A DNA stretch of 54,494 bases, from positions 1 through 54,494 of the forward strand of contig NZ_BCSQ01000020.1 of the NCBI RefSeq assembly GCF_001570945.1, written 5' to 3'. The DNA comes from Janibacter anophelis NBRC 107843. Its GTDB lineage: Bacteria > Actinomycetota > Actinomycetes > Actinomycetales > Dermatophilaceae. Below the pieces are notes generated by a model. That model was given only the letters and a program-made list of their open reading frames with translations, did not search any database and was not told the origin of the DNA. Within the stretch, counting starts at the first letter, position 1. Every line of letters starts with the position of its first letter. This document shows positions 25,062-34,740 of this stretch, one piece after another. The position numbers and the translations under genes were made by a program.

Positions 25062-25090
25062 TTGACCAGGTCTTTCTACTTCTGTAGAGT
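25062..25090 (+). promoter_or_regulatory. sigma-A-type promoter of the 60-residue gene
   Basis: TTGACC at 25062-25067, a 17-base spacer, and TAGAGT at 25085-25090. This is close to the housekeeping consensus and better than most sites in this GC-rich window. Transcription would start near 25097, about 34 bases before the ATG. Confidence 0.75.
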
Positions 25091-25118
25091 CATTGATGTC
25101 TTCAACAGATGTAGAAAG
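25072..25118. promoter_or_regulatory. inverted-repeat operator, probably for the TetR protein
   Basis: CTTTCTACTTCTGT (25072-25085) and ACAGATGTAGAAAG (25105-25118) are inverted copies with 13 of 14 matches, separated by 19 bases. The left arm covers the spacer and the first base of the -10 box, the right arm the early transcript, so binding would block transcription. The AT-rich sequence stands out from the surroundings. Confidence 0.65.
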
Positions 25119-25130
25119 GAACGCATCGCC

Positions 25131-25313
25131 ATGAGCATTGCGACCATCTCCACCTTCGTCACCGCCGCCCTCGTCCTCGTCGGCATCGCGCTGGCCCTCC
25201 TCGTCGGCACCGTCGGTGTCGCCGCCTACCAGTTCTTCTCGCAGAACCGCCGGGTGCGCGTCGCCCGTCGCGAGCCGGTCCTCGGCTACTACCGCAACCT
25301 CGCCTTCGGCTAA
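25131..25313 (+). CDS. 60-residue membrane peptide under TetR-type control
   Basis: One long hydrophobic helix at residues 8-34 (TAALVLVGIALALLVGTVGV) and a basic tail QNRRVRVARREP that ends VLGYYRNLAFG. AGAAAGGAACGCATCGCC precedes the ATG at 25131, with AAAGGA as ribosome site. The clear promoter and operator show it is a real, regulated gene. The family is not recognised. Small actinobacterial peptides of this shape often modify larger membrane complexes, but that is only a suggestion. Confidence 0.75.
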   Translation: MSIATISTFVTAALVLVGIALALLVGTVGVAAYQFFSQNRRVRVARREPVLGYYRNLAFG

Positions 25314-25407
25314 CGAGGGGAGAGGCGCGCCTCCCCCTTCGCCCGTCCGGCAGGTGCCGTCCCGGCAGGACCACCGGGGCGGCACCGTCTGCGCCTAGGC
25401 TGAGCCC

Positions 25408-26175
25408 ATGTCAGCACCGGCCGCACTCCCCCGCCGGAGCGCGCTCACCGAGTCGCTGCTCGTGCTCGGCGTCTCCCTCGGAGCCTCGGCCCTGTGGTCC
25501 GCGCTCTCGCTCGTGCGCAAGCTGACCTCACAGGAGAGCCTGTCCGGGCAGGTCACGGCGATGAACCAGTCCGTGACACCCGACCAGCCGTGGCTGGACC
25601 TGACCCACCAGCTCGTCGGCATCGGTCTGGCCCTCGTCCCCGTCGCGCTGGCGCTGCACCTCCTGGCACGCCAGCACCCCCACCCCACGCGGCTCATCGG
25701 CCTCGACGGCCGCGCGCCCGGACGCGATCTCGCGCAGGGCCTGGCCCTGGCCGCGGTCATCGGCATCCCCGGGCTCGGCCTCTACCTGGCCGCTCGGGCC
25801 CTCGACCTCAACACGACGATCGCCGCCGCCGACCTCTCGAGCGTCTGGTGGGCGATCCCCGTGCTCGTCCTCGCAGCCGGGCAGAACGCGCTGCTCGAGG
25901 AGGTCATCATGCTCGGCTACCTCTTCACCCGGTGGCGCGAGGCGGGCTGGTCACCGGTCGCCATCGTCGTCGTGAGCGCCCTCGTGCGCGGCAGCTACCA
26001 CCTCTACCAGGGCATCGGCGGCTTCGTCGGCAATGTCGCGATGGGCCTGCTGCTCGGTGCCGTCTACCTCAGGGTGCGACGGGTCGCGCCGATGTTCATC
26101 GCCCACTGGGTCATCGACATCGTCGCCTTCGTCGGCTATGCCCTGCTCGTCACCCGCGTCGGATGGCTGGGCTGA
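25408..26175 (+). CDS. CPBP-family intramembrane metalloprotease
   Basis: 255 residues with about seven membrane segments. NALLEEVIMLGYLFTRW near residue 165 gives the EE motif, VRGSYHLYQG the first His motif, and FIAHWVIDIVAF the last His motif, the active-site set of the CPBP (Abi) family of Rce1-like proteases. Substrates are unknown; bacterial members act in bacteriocin immunity or protein maturation. It follows the 60-residue gene by 94 bases. Confidence 0.9.
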   Translation: MSAPAALPRRSALTESLLVLGVSLGASALWSALSLVRKLTSQESLSGQVTAMNQSVTPDQPWLDLTHQLVGIGLALVPVALALHLLARQHPHPTRLIGLDGRAPGRDLAQGLALAAVIGIPGLGLYLAARALDLNTTIAAADLSSVWWAIPVLVLAAGQNALLEEVIMLGYLFTRWREAGWSPVAIVVVSALVRGSYHLYQGIGGFVGNVAMGLLLGAVYLRVRRVAPMFIAHWVIDIVAFVGYALLVTRVGWLG

Positions 26176-26187
26176 GCTCGGCAGCGA

Positions 26188-27087
26188 TCAGAGGTCGCCA
26201 CTGCTGAGGTCCTCGAGAGTCTTGGCGCCCGCGGGCTTCTTCCAGTTCTCCCGGCTGCTGCCCCACCTGGTGTACTCGAGGACCGACTGGCGGTCCCCCT
26301 CGCCGTAGCTCAGGCGGATGGGCGAGGGCTTGCCCGGCTCCGTCGACACCCACAGGATCCGCTCGCCACCGCGTGCGTTGTCCGCCTTGCGGATGGCGAC
26401 GCGATAGGTCTCCTGGCCGTCGAGCGTCTCGTAGCTCGCGGGCGACTGCTTGGCGTCGAAGGGGGTGAGGGACTTGCCGTAGAAGGTCTGCTGCAGCAGC
26501 GTCTGCGGACGGTAGGCGTCCATCGGCGAGTCCTCGAAGGGGACCTTGATCCACCGGCCGGTGTTCTTGCGCATCGGGCTGTCGTCCGGCGCCTGCATGA
26601 CCTCCAGCCAGGCCTTGTCGACCTTGACGAAGTGGTCGGTACCCACGGCGATCGTCTCCAGCGAGCCGCCTCCGGGGATCGACAGGGTCGTGCGCGAGAT
26701 GCCGGCCTTCTTCGAGGTCGACAGCAGCCCGCCCGTAGAGCCCTCCGCCCGCAGCGTGACGGTGAGGTCACGCTCCTCGTCGTACAGGGTCCCCTCGATC
26801 GTCACGTTGTTGGTCGCAGCCATGTACTGGCGTGACTCGGTGAGGATGCTGTTGCCGCTCGGCGGGTTCTTGCTCGAACCGCTGGTGGTCGAGGACGAGC
26901 TGCTCGAGCTCGGCTCGGTCGTCGTGGTCGTCGTGAGGGGCGCGTGCGTGGTCGTCGACGATGGCTCACCGCCCCCTTCGATCAGTCCGCAACCGCTGAT
27001 CCCCACGGCCACGGCGCCGGCCAGCAGGATGCTGACGCGGCGCCGGGCGTGGTCGGTGCGGGCGCTGATGACGGTCCCCCTCGTCAT
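26188..27087 (-). CDS. lipoprotein, LprA/LppX-like
   Basis: 299 residues. A lipobox GISGC ends a hydrophobic signal (VSILLAGAVAVGISGC, Cys at about residue 33). A Ser/Thr-rich linker follows, then a beta-rich domain with VTIEGTLYDEERDLTVTLRA, a GGGSLETIAVG block and GRWIKVP. This pattern resembles LppX/LprA-F-G and LolA-like lipid-binding lipoproteins of actinobacteria. GAGG nine bases upstream supports the start at 27087. It lies 10 bases after sdhB and may be read with the sdh operon. Confidence 0.75.
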   Translation of the reverse strand: MTRGTVISARTDHARRRVSILLAGAVAVGISGCGLIEGGGEPSSTTTHAPLTTTTTTEPSSSSSSSTTSGSSKNPPSGNSILTESRQYMAATNNVTIEGTLYDEERDLTVTLRAEGSTGGLLSTSKKAGISRTTLSIPGGGSLETIAVGTDHFVKVDKAWLEVMQAPDDSPMRKNTGRWIKVPFEDSPMDAYRPQTLLQQTFYGKSLTPFDAKQSPASYETLDGQETYRVAIRKADNARGGERILWVSTEPGKPSPIRLSYGEGDRQSVLEYTRWGSSRENWKKPAGAKTLEDLSSGDL

Positions 27088-27097
27088 CGGCAGGACC

Positions 27098-27841
27098 TCA
27101 GGAGCCGCTGCGGGCGGCCTTGCGCAGGTCCGCGTTGAGCGTGCTGATGACGTCGAGCGGGATCTCCTTCGGGCACGCGGCCGCGCACTCGCCGATGTTG
27201 GTGCAGCCGCCGAAGCCCTCGAGGTCGTGCGTCTCGAGCATCTTGACGACGCGACCGTTGCGCTCGGGCTGACCCTGCGGCAGCTCACCCAGGTGGGTGA
27301 CCTTGGCGCCGAGGAAGAGCATGCCCGAGGCGTTGGGGCACGCAGCCACGCAGGCACCGCAGCCGATGCACTTGGCCGAGTCGAAGGCGCGGTCGGCCTT
27401 CTCCTTCGGCACCGGCACGGAGTGCGCCTCCGGGGCAGCACCGGTGTTGACCGACACATAGCCACCGGACTGGATGATCCGGTCGAAGGCGCTGCGGTCG
27501 ACGACGAGGTCACGGATCACCGGGAAGGCGTTGGCCCGCCACGGCTCGATGGTGATCGTCTCGCCGCTGCGGAAGGAGCGCATGTGCAGCTGGCAGGTGG
27601 TCGTCCGCTCGGGGCCGTGGGCCTCGCCGGAGATCATCAGGCCGCACATGCCGCAGATGCCCTCGCGGCAGTCGCTGTCGAAGGCGATCGGCTCGGTGCC
27701 CTCGGTGATGAGCTGCTCGTTGAGGACGTCGAGCATCTCAAGGAAGGACATGTCCGGGGAGATGTCCTTCACCTGGTAGGTGACGAGTTCGCCCTTCGCC
27801 GTGGGTCCGGCCTGGCGCCAGATCTTGAGGGTCAGTTCCAT
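27098..27841 (-). CDS. sdhB: succinate dehydrogenase iron-sulfur subunit
   Basis: 247 residues. [10 protein letters not shown] near residue 58 with a later Cys binds the [2Fe-2S] cluster; [13 protein letters not shown] near 152 and [17 protein letters not shown] near 207 bind the [4Fe-4S] and [3Fe-4S] clusters. It passes electrons from SdhA to the membrane anchor. ATG 27841 lies just after the sdhA stop; a GTG at 27847 overlapping that stop is the alternative. Confidence 0.97.
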   Translation of the reverse strand: MELTLKIWRQAGPTAKGELVTYQVKDISPDMSFLEMLDVLNEQLITEGTEPIAFDSDCREGICGMCGLMISGEAHGPERTTTCQLHMRSFRSGETITIEPWRANAFPVIRDLVVDRSAFDRIIQSGGYVSVNTGAAPEAHSVPVPKEKADRAFDSAKCIGCGACVAACPNASGMLFLGAKVTHLGELPQGQPERNGRVVKMLETHDLEGFGGCTNIGECAAACPKEIPLDVISTLNADLRKAARSGS

Positions 27842-27843
27842 GC

Positions 27844-29832
<1,989 letters not shown>

Positions 29833-29850
29833 GTGTGTTCAGGCTCCTGC

Positions 29851-30567
29851 TCAGAGGCTGTCGATGAAGATGTAGACCGGCGGGATGAGGAACCCGACGA
29901 CGATCACCGCAGCGAGGACGGCGCCGATCGCACGGGCGCGCGCACGGGCGGTGGCGGTGTTGTTCAGACCCATCGTCTGCGAGGCGCTGTAGACGCCGTG
30001 GTAGAGGTGCATGCCGAGCGCGACCAGGGCCAGGACGTAGATGAGCAAGACCCACCACATGGCGAAGGCTGCGCTGATCATGACGTACGGCGACTCCTTG
30101 ATCGCCTCGGCGCTCGCGGCGTCGCCGTAGAGGTTCGGCTTGACGATCGTGAACTGGATCAGGTGGAAGATGACGAAGATGAAGAGGGCGAGCCCACCCC
30201 AGCGCATGGTGCGCGAGGCCAGCGTCGAGCCGATGTTCTTCTTCACCTGGTACCGGACCGGGCGGGCCGCGTTGTTGCGCGCGATGAGCTTGAGCGCGGC
30301 GTAGACGTGCCCCACGAGCGCGAGGATCAGGACGATCCGGACGATCCACAGCAGGCCGCCGTACGGGAGCATCGGCTCACCGAAGGTGCGCAGGTGGTGC
30401 GCGTAGGTGTCGAAGGCTTCCTGTCCGGCCAGGGCCTTGAGGTTGCCGTACATGTGCAGCAGCACATACAGGATGAAGATGACGCCGGTGCCTGCCATGA
30501 GCATTTTGAGCCCGATGGAGGACGACGCCACCCCCTTCTTCTTCGCGGGGAGGGTCGTAGTAGCCAC
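29851..30567 (-). CDS. sdhC: succinate dehydrogenase cytochrome b subunit
   Basis: 238 residues, five membrane helices. LKMLMAGTGVIFILYVLLHMYGN opens helix 1 with a His that can bind heme; VGHVYAALKL, IFHLIQF and LALVALGMHLYHGVYSASQ carry the other conserved His. One large cytochrome b subunit indicates the trimeric type, usually two hemes and menaquinone. The start is the GTG at 30567 with little ribosome site; a TAAGGT box about 20-30 bases upstream may be a -10. Confidence 0.93.
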   Translation of the reverse strand: MATTTLPAKKKGVASSSIGLKMLMAGTGVIFILYVLLHMYGNLKALAGQEAFDTYAHHLRTFGEPMLPYGGLLWIVRIVLILALVGHVYAALKLIARNNAARPVRYQVKKNIGSTLASRTMRWGGLALFIFVIFHLIQFTIVKPNLYGDAASAEAIKESPYVMISAAFAMWWVLLIYVLALVALGMHLYHGVYSASQTMGLNNTATARARARAIGAVLAAVIVVGFLIPPVYIFIDSL

Positions 30568-30704
30568 GGGGTCAAGGTACCGCCTTGTGAGCGGGCACAC
30601 CTTACCCGGGTCGCCCTTCGAACGTGTGACATTGCTCCGGTTACCGTGACGTAATAGACCACACATCCGTCCCGAAAATCCGGCCCACCGAGCAGAGGAG
30701 CACC

Positions 30705-31388
30705 ATGCACGCCCCTCCCGAGACGATCGTCTCGGCCGACACGCCCCGCGGCGAGATCGCCCTGCGCGAGCGCCCCGACCCGGACGGCACCGGCGTCGTG
30801 CACGAGCTCGTCGTCGCCGGTGTCTTCGCCATGGACAGCCTCGACACCACCACGGAGGCCGCACTTGCGCTGGAGTCGCTGGCCCGGACCTCCGATCCCG
30901 AGCGGGTCCTCGTCGGCGGTCTGGGGCTCGGGTTCACCACGTGGCAGGTGCTCAAGGACAAGCGCGTGCGCCACGTCGACGTCGTCGAGATCGAGGCGGA
31001 CCTCGTGCAGTGGGGTCGGCTCGCCCTGGCGCCCACCCTCGGTCTGGTCTCGCGCCACCCTCGGGTCAGCGTGCACGCCGGCGACGTCGGCCCGGTCCTG
31101 CGGGGCGAGGCCTCCCCCACCGGCCCGTGGGACCTGGTCCTGCTCGACGTGGACAACGGCCCGAGCTTCCTCGTCCACGAGCGCAACGAGCGCATCTACC
31201 GCACCGACTCCCTGCGCGCGGCCCTCGACCGGGTCACCCCCGGCGGCGTCCTCGCCGTGTGGGCCGCGCAGCGCGAGCCGGCCCTGCTCACCGCCCTCGC
31301 GGGCCTCGCCCCCACCGAGGAGATCCTCCTCGACGTCGAGCGCGAAGGGCGGCGCCTGACCTACGCGCTCTACCTCACCCGCGCCTAG
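30705..31388 (+). CDS. spermidine-synthase-like methyltransferase-fold protein
   Basis: 227 residues. VLVGGLGLGFTTWQVLK near residue 68 is the nucleotide-binding loop, VDVVEIEADLVQWGRL the acidic ribose-binding block, and WDLVLLDVDNGPSFLVH the aspartate active region, as in SpeE-type aminopropyltransferases. It lacks the N-terminal beta domain of full SpeE, so it may not make spermidine. GAGGAGCACC precedes the ATG. It is divergent from sdhC and followed by the repeat-filled gap. Confidence 0.8.
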   Translation: MHAPPETIVSADTPRGEIALRERPDPDGTGVVHELVVAGVFAMDSLDTTTEAALALESLARTSDPERVLVGGLGLGFTTWQVLKDKRVRHVDVVEIEADLVQWGRLALAPTLGLVSRHPRVSVHAGDVGPVLRGEASPTGPWDLVLLDVDNGPSFLVHERNERIYRTDSLRAALDRVTPGGVLAVWAAQREPALLTALAGLAPTEEILLDVEREGRRLTYALYLTRA

Positions 31389-31575
31389 CCTCCGTTTGTC
31401 ACAGGCCGGGCGAGGTCGGCCCGCGGGAAGGGGCCCCGCTCGCCGAGCCGTCACCTCGGCGCGGCCCCGGGCCGGTAAGCCCCCGGCGGGCCGCGAAACC
31501 TCCGGCGGGCCGGGTCGTGTCCCGGCCCGCACAGGGCAACCCGGCCCAAGCTGGGGAACCCGGCCCGGGCCCGGC

Positions 31576-31750
31576 GAACGACGAGGGAAGCCGACCGGGG
31601 CGGGCCCGGCGAACGACGAGCGAGGCCGACCGAGGCCGGCCCGGCGAACGACGAGGGAAGCCGACCGGGGCGGGCCCGGCGAACGACGAGGGAAGCCGAC
31701 CGAGGCCGGCCCGGCGAACGACGAGGGAAGCCGACCGGGGCGGGTCGGTG
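31576..31750. repeat. 35-base tandem repeat, five copies
   Basis: Copies begin at 31576, 31611, 31646, 31681 and 31716 with exact 35-base spacing. Each starts GAACGACGAGGGAAGCCGAC and ends with CCGGGGCGGG or CCGAGGCCGG plus CCCGGC. Copies 1 and 3 are identical; copy 2 has GCGAGG for GGGAAG. Copy 5 runs into the left arm of the palindromic element. 35 is not a multiple of three, so the array is not a protein repeat. Confidence 0.9.
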
Positions 31751-31828
31751 CGAATCAAGCCGAAGTCGAGAACGACAAGGCCACCACACGACGACGAAGG
31801 ACTTCGGCCCAGCGCCGACCCGCTCCGG
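31735..31828. repeat. 94-bp palindromic repeat element, copy 2 (reverse orientation)
   Basis: Left arm CCGGGGCGGGTCGGTG begins at 31735; right arm CGCCGACCCGCTCCGG ends at 31828. The core CCGAAGTC...GACTTCGG spans 31760-31807, 48 bases as in copy 1 at 5598-5645. Where copy 1 has TGGGG in the left arm and CCCCA in the right, this copy has CGGG and CCCG, so both arms changed together. Confidence 0.8.
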
Positions 31829-31843
31829 TCGGCCGAACGCCTC

Positions 31844-31865
31844 GGTCGGCCAACCGGGGCCGACC
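31844..31865 (-). terminator. possible hemL terminator hairpin
   Basis: GGTCGGCC (31844-31851) pairs with GGCCGACC (31858-31865) around AACCGG. It lies 45 bases beyond the hemL stop. Several further GGTCGGCC copies make the exact structure uncertain. Confidence 0.4.
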
Positions 31866-31909
31866 AGGGCCGACCGCTGAGGTCGGCCGAATCCCACAGC
31901 GTCGAACGC

Positions 31910-33241
31910 CTACGCCGAGGCAGCCGCCTTGGCAGCACCAGGAAGGGCGGCGCGGATCGTGTCGAGCGCGCTCTCGTCGAGCGCGTCCGAGACGAACCAC
32001 ACCTCGAAGGCGCTGGGCGGCAGGTGCACCCCGCCCTCAAGCATCGCGTGGAAGAAGCGGCCGTAGGCGGCGGTGTCCTGAGCCTGCGCGTCGTCGAAGG
32101 AGCGCACCTGCCCGTCACGGAAGAAGATCGAGAACATCGACCCGGCCCACTGCACTCGGTGGGCGACGCCCTCGGCGCTCAACGCGGCGGAGGCGGCGTC
32201 GGCGATCGTGCGGGCCGTGGTCTCCAACCGGGGGTAGAGGTCCTCGGTGCAGCCGCGCAGCGTGGCCAGACCGGCGGCGGTGGCGACGGGGTTCCCGGAG
32301 AGGGTGCCGGCCTGGTAGACGGGGCCGTCGGGAGCGAGGTGGGCCATGAGGTCGGCCCGGCCACCGAAGGCCGCGGCGGGGAAGCCACCGCCCATGACCT
32401 TGCCGAAGGTGAACAGGTCGGGAGCCCCGCCCTCGTAGCCGCCGGGGTGCGCCCCCTTCGTCCCGGTCTCGAGGCCGTACCAGCCCGACCGGCTGGCGCG
32501 GAAGCCGGTCATGACCTCGTCGCTGATGAGCAGCGCGCCGTGCTCGGCCGTCACGCGCCGCAGGCCCTGGGTGAAGCCGGGCTCCGGCGGCACGACGCCC
32601 ATGTTGCCGGGGCTGGCCTCGGTGATGACCGCGGCGATCTCCTCGCCGCGCGCCGCGAAGAGCTCCTCGACGGCCGCGAGGTCGTTGTAGGGCAGCACGA
32701 TCGTCTCGCCGGCCGCGGAGGCCGGCACGCCGGCCGAGTCGGGGAGGGCGAAGGTCGCGACTCCCGAACCGGCCTGTGCGAGAAGGGCGTCCACGTGGCC
32801 GTGGTAGTTGCCGGCGAACTTGACGACGACCGAGCGGCCGGTCGCGCCCCGGGCCAGGCGAAGGGCGGACATCGTCGCCTCGGTCCCGGAGGAGACCAGG
32901 CGCACCTGCTCGAGGGGCTCGACGCGGGCGACGATCTCCTCGGCGAGCGCCACCTCGTTCTCACTCGGGGTGCCGAAGGAGAAGCCCTTGCCAGCCGCCT
33001 CGGTGACCGCGGCGAGGACGTCGGGGTGGGCGTGGCCGAGGATCATCGGTCCCCACGAGCAGACGAGGTCGACGTAGCGGTTGCCGTCGACGTCGGTGAG
33101 CCAGGCCCCCCGCGCACTGTCGATGAACCGCGGGACGCCACCGACGCCGCGGAAGGCGCGCACCGGCGAGTTGACCCCGCCCGGGATCACCGAGCGGGCA
33201 CGGTCGAAGAGGTCCTGGGAGCCGTGGGTCGAGAGCGTCAT
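31910..33241 (-). CDS. hemL: glutamate-1-semialdehyde 2,1-aminomutase
   Basis: 443 residues, PLP enzyme that makes 5-aminolevulinate from glutamate semialdehyde. [15 protein letters not shown] near the start, [16 protein letters not shown] for phosphate binding, [25 protein letters not shown] with the PLP Asp, and [17 protein letters not shown] with the Schiff-base Lys. ATG 33241 is preferred; a GTG at 33259 lies directly after the marR stop. It is the last gene of the rex-hem operon. Confidence 0.97.
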   Translation of the reverse strand: MTLSTHGSQDLFDRARSVIPGGVNSPVRAFRGVGGVPRFIDSARGAWLTDVDGNRYVDLVCSWGPMILGHAHPDVLAAVTEAAGKGFSFGTPSENEVALAEEIVARVEPLEQVRLVSSGTEATMSALRLARGATGRSVVVKFAGNYHGHVDALLAQAGSGVATFALPDSAGVPASAAGETIVLPYNDLAAVEELFAARGEEIAAVITEASPGNMGVVPPEPGFTQGLRRVTAEHGALLISDEVMTGFRASRSGWYGLETGTKGAHPGGYEGGAPDLFTFGKVMGGGFPAAAFGGRADLMAHLAPDGPVYQAGTLSGNPVATAAGLATLRGCTEDLYPRLETTARTIADAASAALSAEGVAHRVQWAGSMFSIFFRDGQVRSFDDAQAQDTAAYGRFFHAMLEGGVHLPPSAFEVWFVSDALDESALDTIRAALPGAAKAAASA

Positions 33242-33259
33242 GCCCCCAGTCTCCCCCAC

Positions 33260-33739
33260 CTAGTCGTCGAGCCCGATCTCGTGGTGCTGCGGTGCCATCT
33301 GGTCGCGCAGGGCGGCCATGGCGTCGCCGAGGGCCGCGAACTGCTCGGGGGTGAGCGCGTCGACGAGGTGGCGACGCACCGACTCCACGTGCACCGCGGC
33401 GAGGTCCGCGATGGCGGCGCGCCCGGCGTCGGTCAGCGAGATCTCCACGCCACGCCCGTCGTCCAGGGATCGGCAGCGCTCGACCCAGCCGCGCTTCTCG
33501 AGGCGGGCGGCGGTGTGCGTCACCCGGGAGCGCGACTGGATGATGTCGTCGGCCAGGCGCGACATGCGGGTGCGCTGCCCGGGCGACTCGGAGAGCATCG
33601 AGAGCAGCTCGTACTCGGTCAGCTGGACGTTCATCGGGGCGAGGTCCTCGGCGAGGGCCCGCTCGAGCAGCCGTGAACCCCGCAGGTAGGCCCGCCAGTG
33701 CTCCTGCTCGTGCTGGTCCAGCCAGCGTGTCCCGCTCAC
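33260..33739 (-). CDS. MarR-family regulator inside the heme operon
   Basis: 159 residues, winged helix. LTEYELLSMLSESPGQRTRM, RLADDIIQSRSRVTHTAARL and KRGWVERCRSLDDGRGVEIS are the MarR DNA-binding blocks. Its ATG overlaps the hemB stop (ATGA), and hemL follows directly, so it is made along with the heme enzymes. It may sense heme, a tetrapyrrole intermediate or oxidants, but no ligand residues can be named. Confidence 0.92.
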   Translation of the reverse strand: MSGTRWLDQHEQEHWRAYLRGSRLLERALAEDLAPMNVQLTEYELLSMLSESPGQRTRMSRLADDIIQSRSRVTHTAARLEKRGWVERCRSLDDGRGVEISLTDAGRAAIADLAAVHVESVRRHLVDALTPEQFAALGDAMAALRDQMAPQHHEIGLDD

Positions 33740-34740
33740 AGCCGCTCCGCGATCTCGAGCGCGAAGTAGGTGAGCACGATCTGGGCCCCGGCCCGCTTGA
33801 TGTGCAGCAACGACTCGAGGACGGCGGCGTCACGGTCGATCCAGCCGCGCTCCGCGGCCGCGACGATCTGGGAGTACTCCCCCGAGATCTGGTACGCGGC
33901 GACGGGCACCGGCGAGACGTCCGCGGCCGCGGCCACGACGTCGAGGTGCGGCTGTGCGGGCTTGACCATGATGATGTCGGCGCCCTCGGCGAGGTCGAGT
34001 TCGATCTCGCGCAGCGCCTCGGTCGCGTTGGCCGGGTCCTGCTGGTAGGTCGCGCGGTCCCCGCTCAGCGACGACTGCACGGCCTCGCGGAAGGGGCCGT
34101 AGAGCGCGGAGGTGTACTTCGCGGCGTAGGCGAGCACGAGGGTGTCGACGTACCCGGCCTCGTCGAGGGCTGCCCGCACGTGGGCCACCTGGCCGTCCAT
34201 CATCCCGGACAGGCCGAGCACGTGGGATCCGGCAGCGGCCTGCGCGAGGGCCATGTCGGCGTAGCGCTCGAGGGTCGCGTCGTTGTCGACGACGCTGTGC
34301 CCGTCGAGGGTGGTCGTGAGCACCCCGCAGTGACCGTGGTCGGTGAACTCGTCGAGGCACAGGTCGGTCATGACGACCAGGCGGTCCCCCACGGCCTCGA
34401 CGACCGCGCGCGTGGCGATGTTGAGGATGCCCTGGGGGTCGTCGGCTCCGGAGCCGCGCGCATCCTTGGCCTCCGGCACGCCGAAGAGCATGATCCCGCC
34501 GATGCCGACGTCGACGCAGGCGCGCGCCTCGTCCACCAGCGACTCGAGGGTGTGCTGCACGACGCCGGGCATCGAGGAGATCTCGACGGGCGCGTCGATG
34601 CCCTCCCGTACGAAGACCGGCAGGACGAGGTCGGCAGGGTGCAGCCGCGTCTGCGCGACGAGACGGCGAAGGGGGATGCTCCCCCGCAGCCGGCGCGGCC
34701 GGACGACGGGGCCGACCGGGCGGGTCCCGGCCGGGCTCAC
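33736..34740 (-). CDS. hemB: delta-aminolevulinic acid dehydratase (porphobilinogen synthase)
   Basis: 334 residues. It joins two 5-aminolevulinates. YAAKYTSALYGPFR near residue 215 and MVKPAQPHLD near 268 hold the two active-site Lys. The metal site reads TDLCLDEFTDHGHCG, with two Cys and an Asp in place of the middle Cys of zinc-type enzymes. ATGA overlaps on both sides (cobA/hemD upstream, marR downstream). Confidence 0.97.
   Translation of the reverse strand: MSPAGTRPVGPVVRPRRLRGSIPLRRLVAQTRLHPADLVLPVFVREGIDAPVEISSMPGVVQHTLESLVDEARACVDVGIGGIMLFGVPEAKDARGSGADDPQGILNIATRAVVEAVGDRLVVMTDLCLDEFTDHGHCGVLTTTLDGHSVVDNDATLERYADMALAQAAAGSHVLGLSGMMDGQVAHVRAALDEAGYVDTLVLAYAAKYTSALYGPFREAVQSSLSGDRATYQQDPANATEALREIELDLAEGADIIMVKPAQPHLDVVAAAADVSPVPVAAYQISGEYSQIVAAAERGWIDRDAAVLESLLHIKRAGAQIVLTYFALEIAERL

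Larger units (their letters stand above)
31389..31909. other. 521-base gene-free gap filled with repeats
   Basis: The frames here are open only because the sequence is almost pure G+C. 31389-31575 is low-complexity (CCGGCGGGCC and AACCCGGCCC each repeated), then comes a 35-base tandem array, a palindromic element with its 48-base core, and GGTCGGCC/GGCCGACC inverted repeats to the end of hemL. No start with a ribosome site or a conserved protein is seen. Confidence 0.8.

Noticed and set aside
31576-31750. CRISPR-like array
   Set aside because: The repeats are directly tandem with no spacers, the period is 35, and no cas genes are present.
30941-33676. Long open frame across the methyltransferase, the repeat gap and hemL
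   Set aside because: It is antisense to hemL, reads through tandem repeats in changing motifs and has no recognisable protein.
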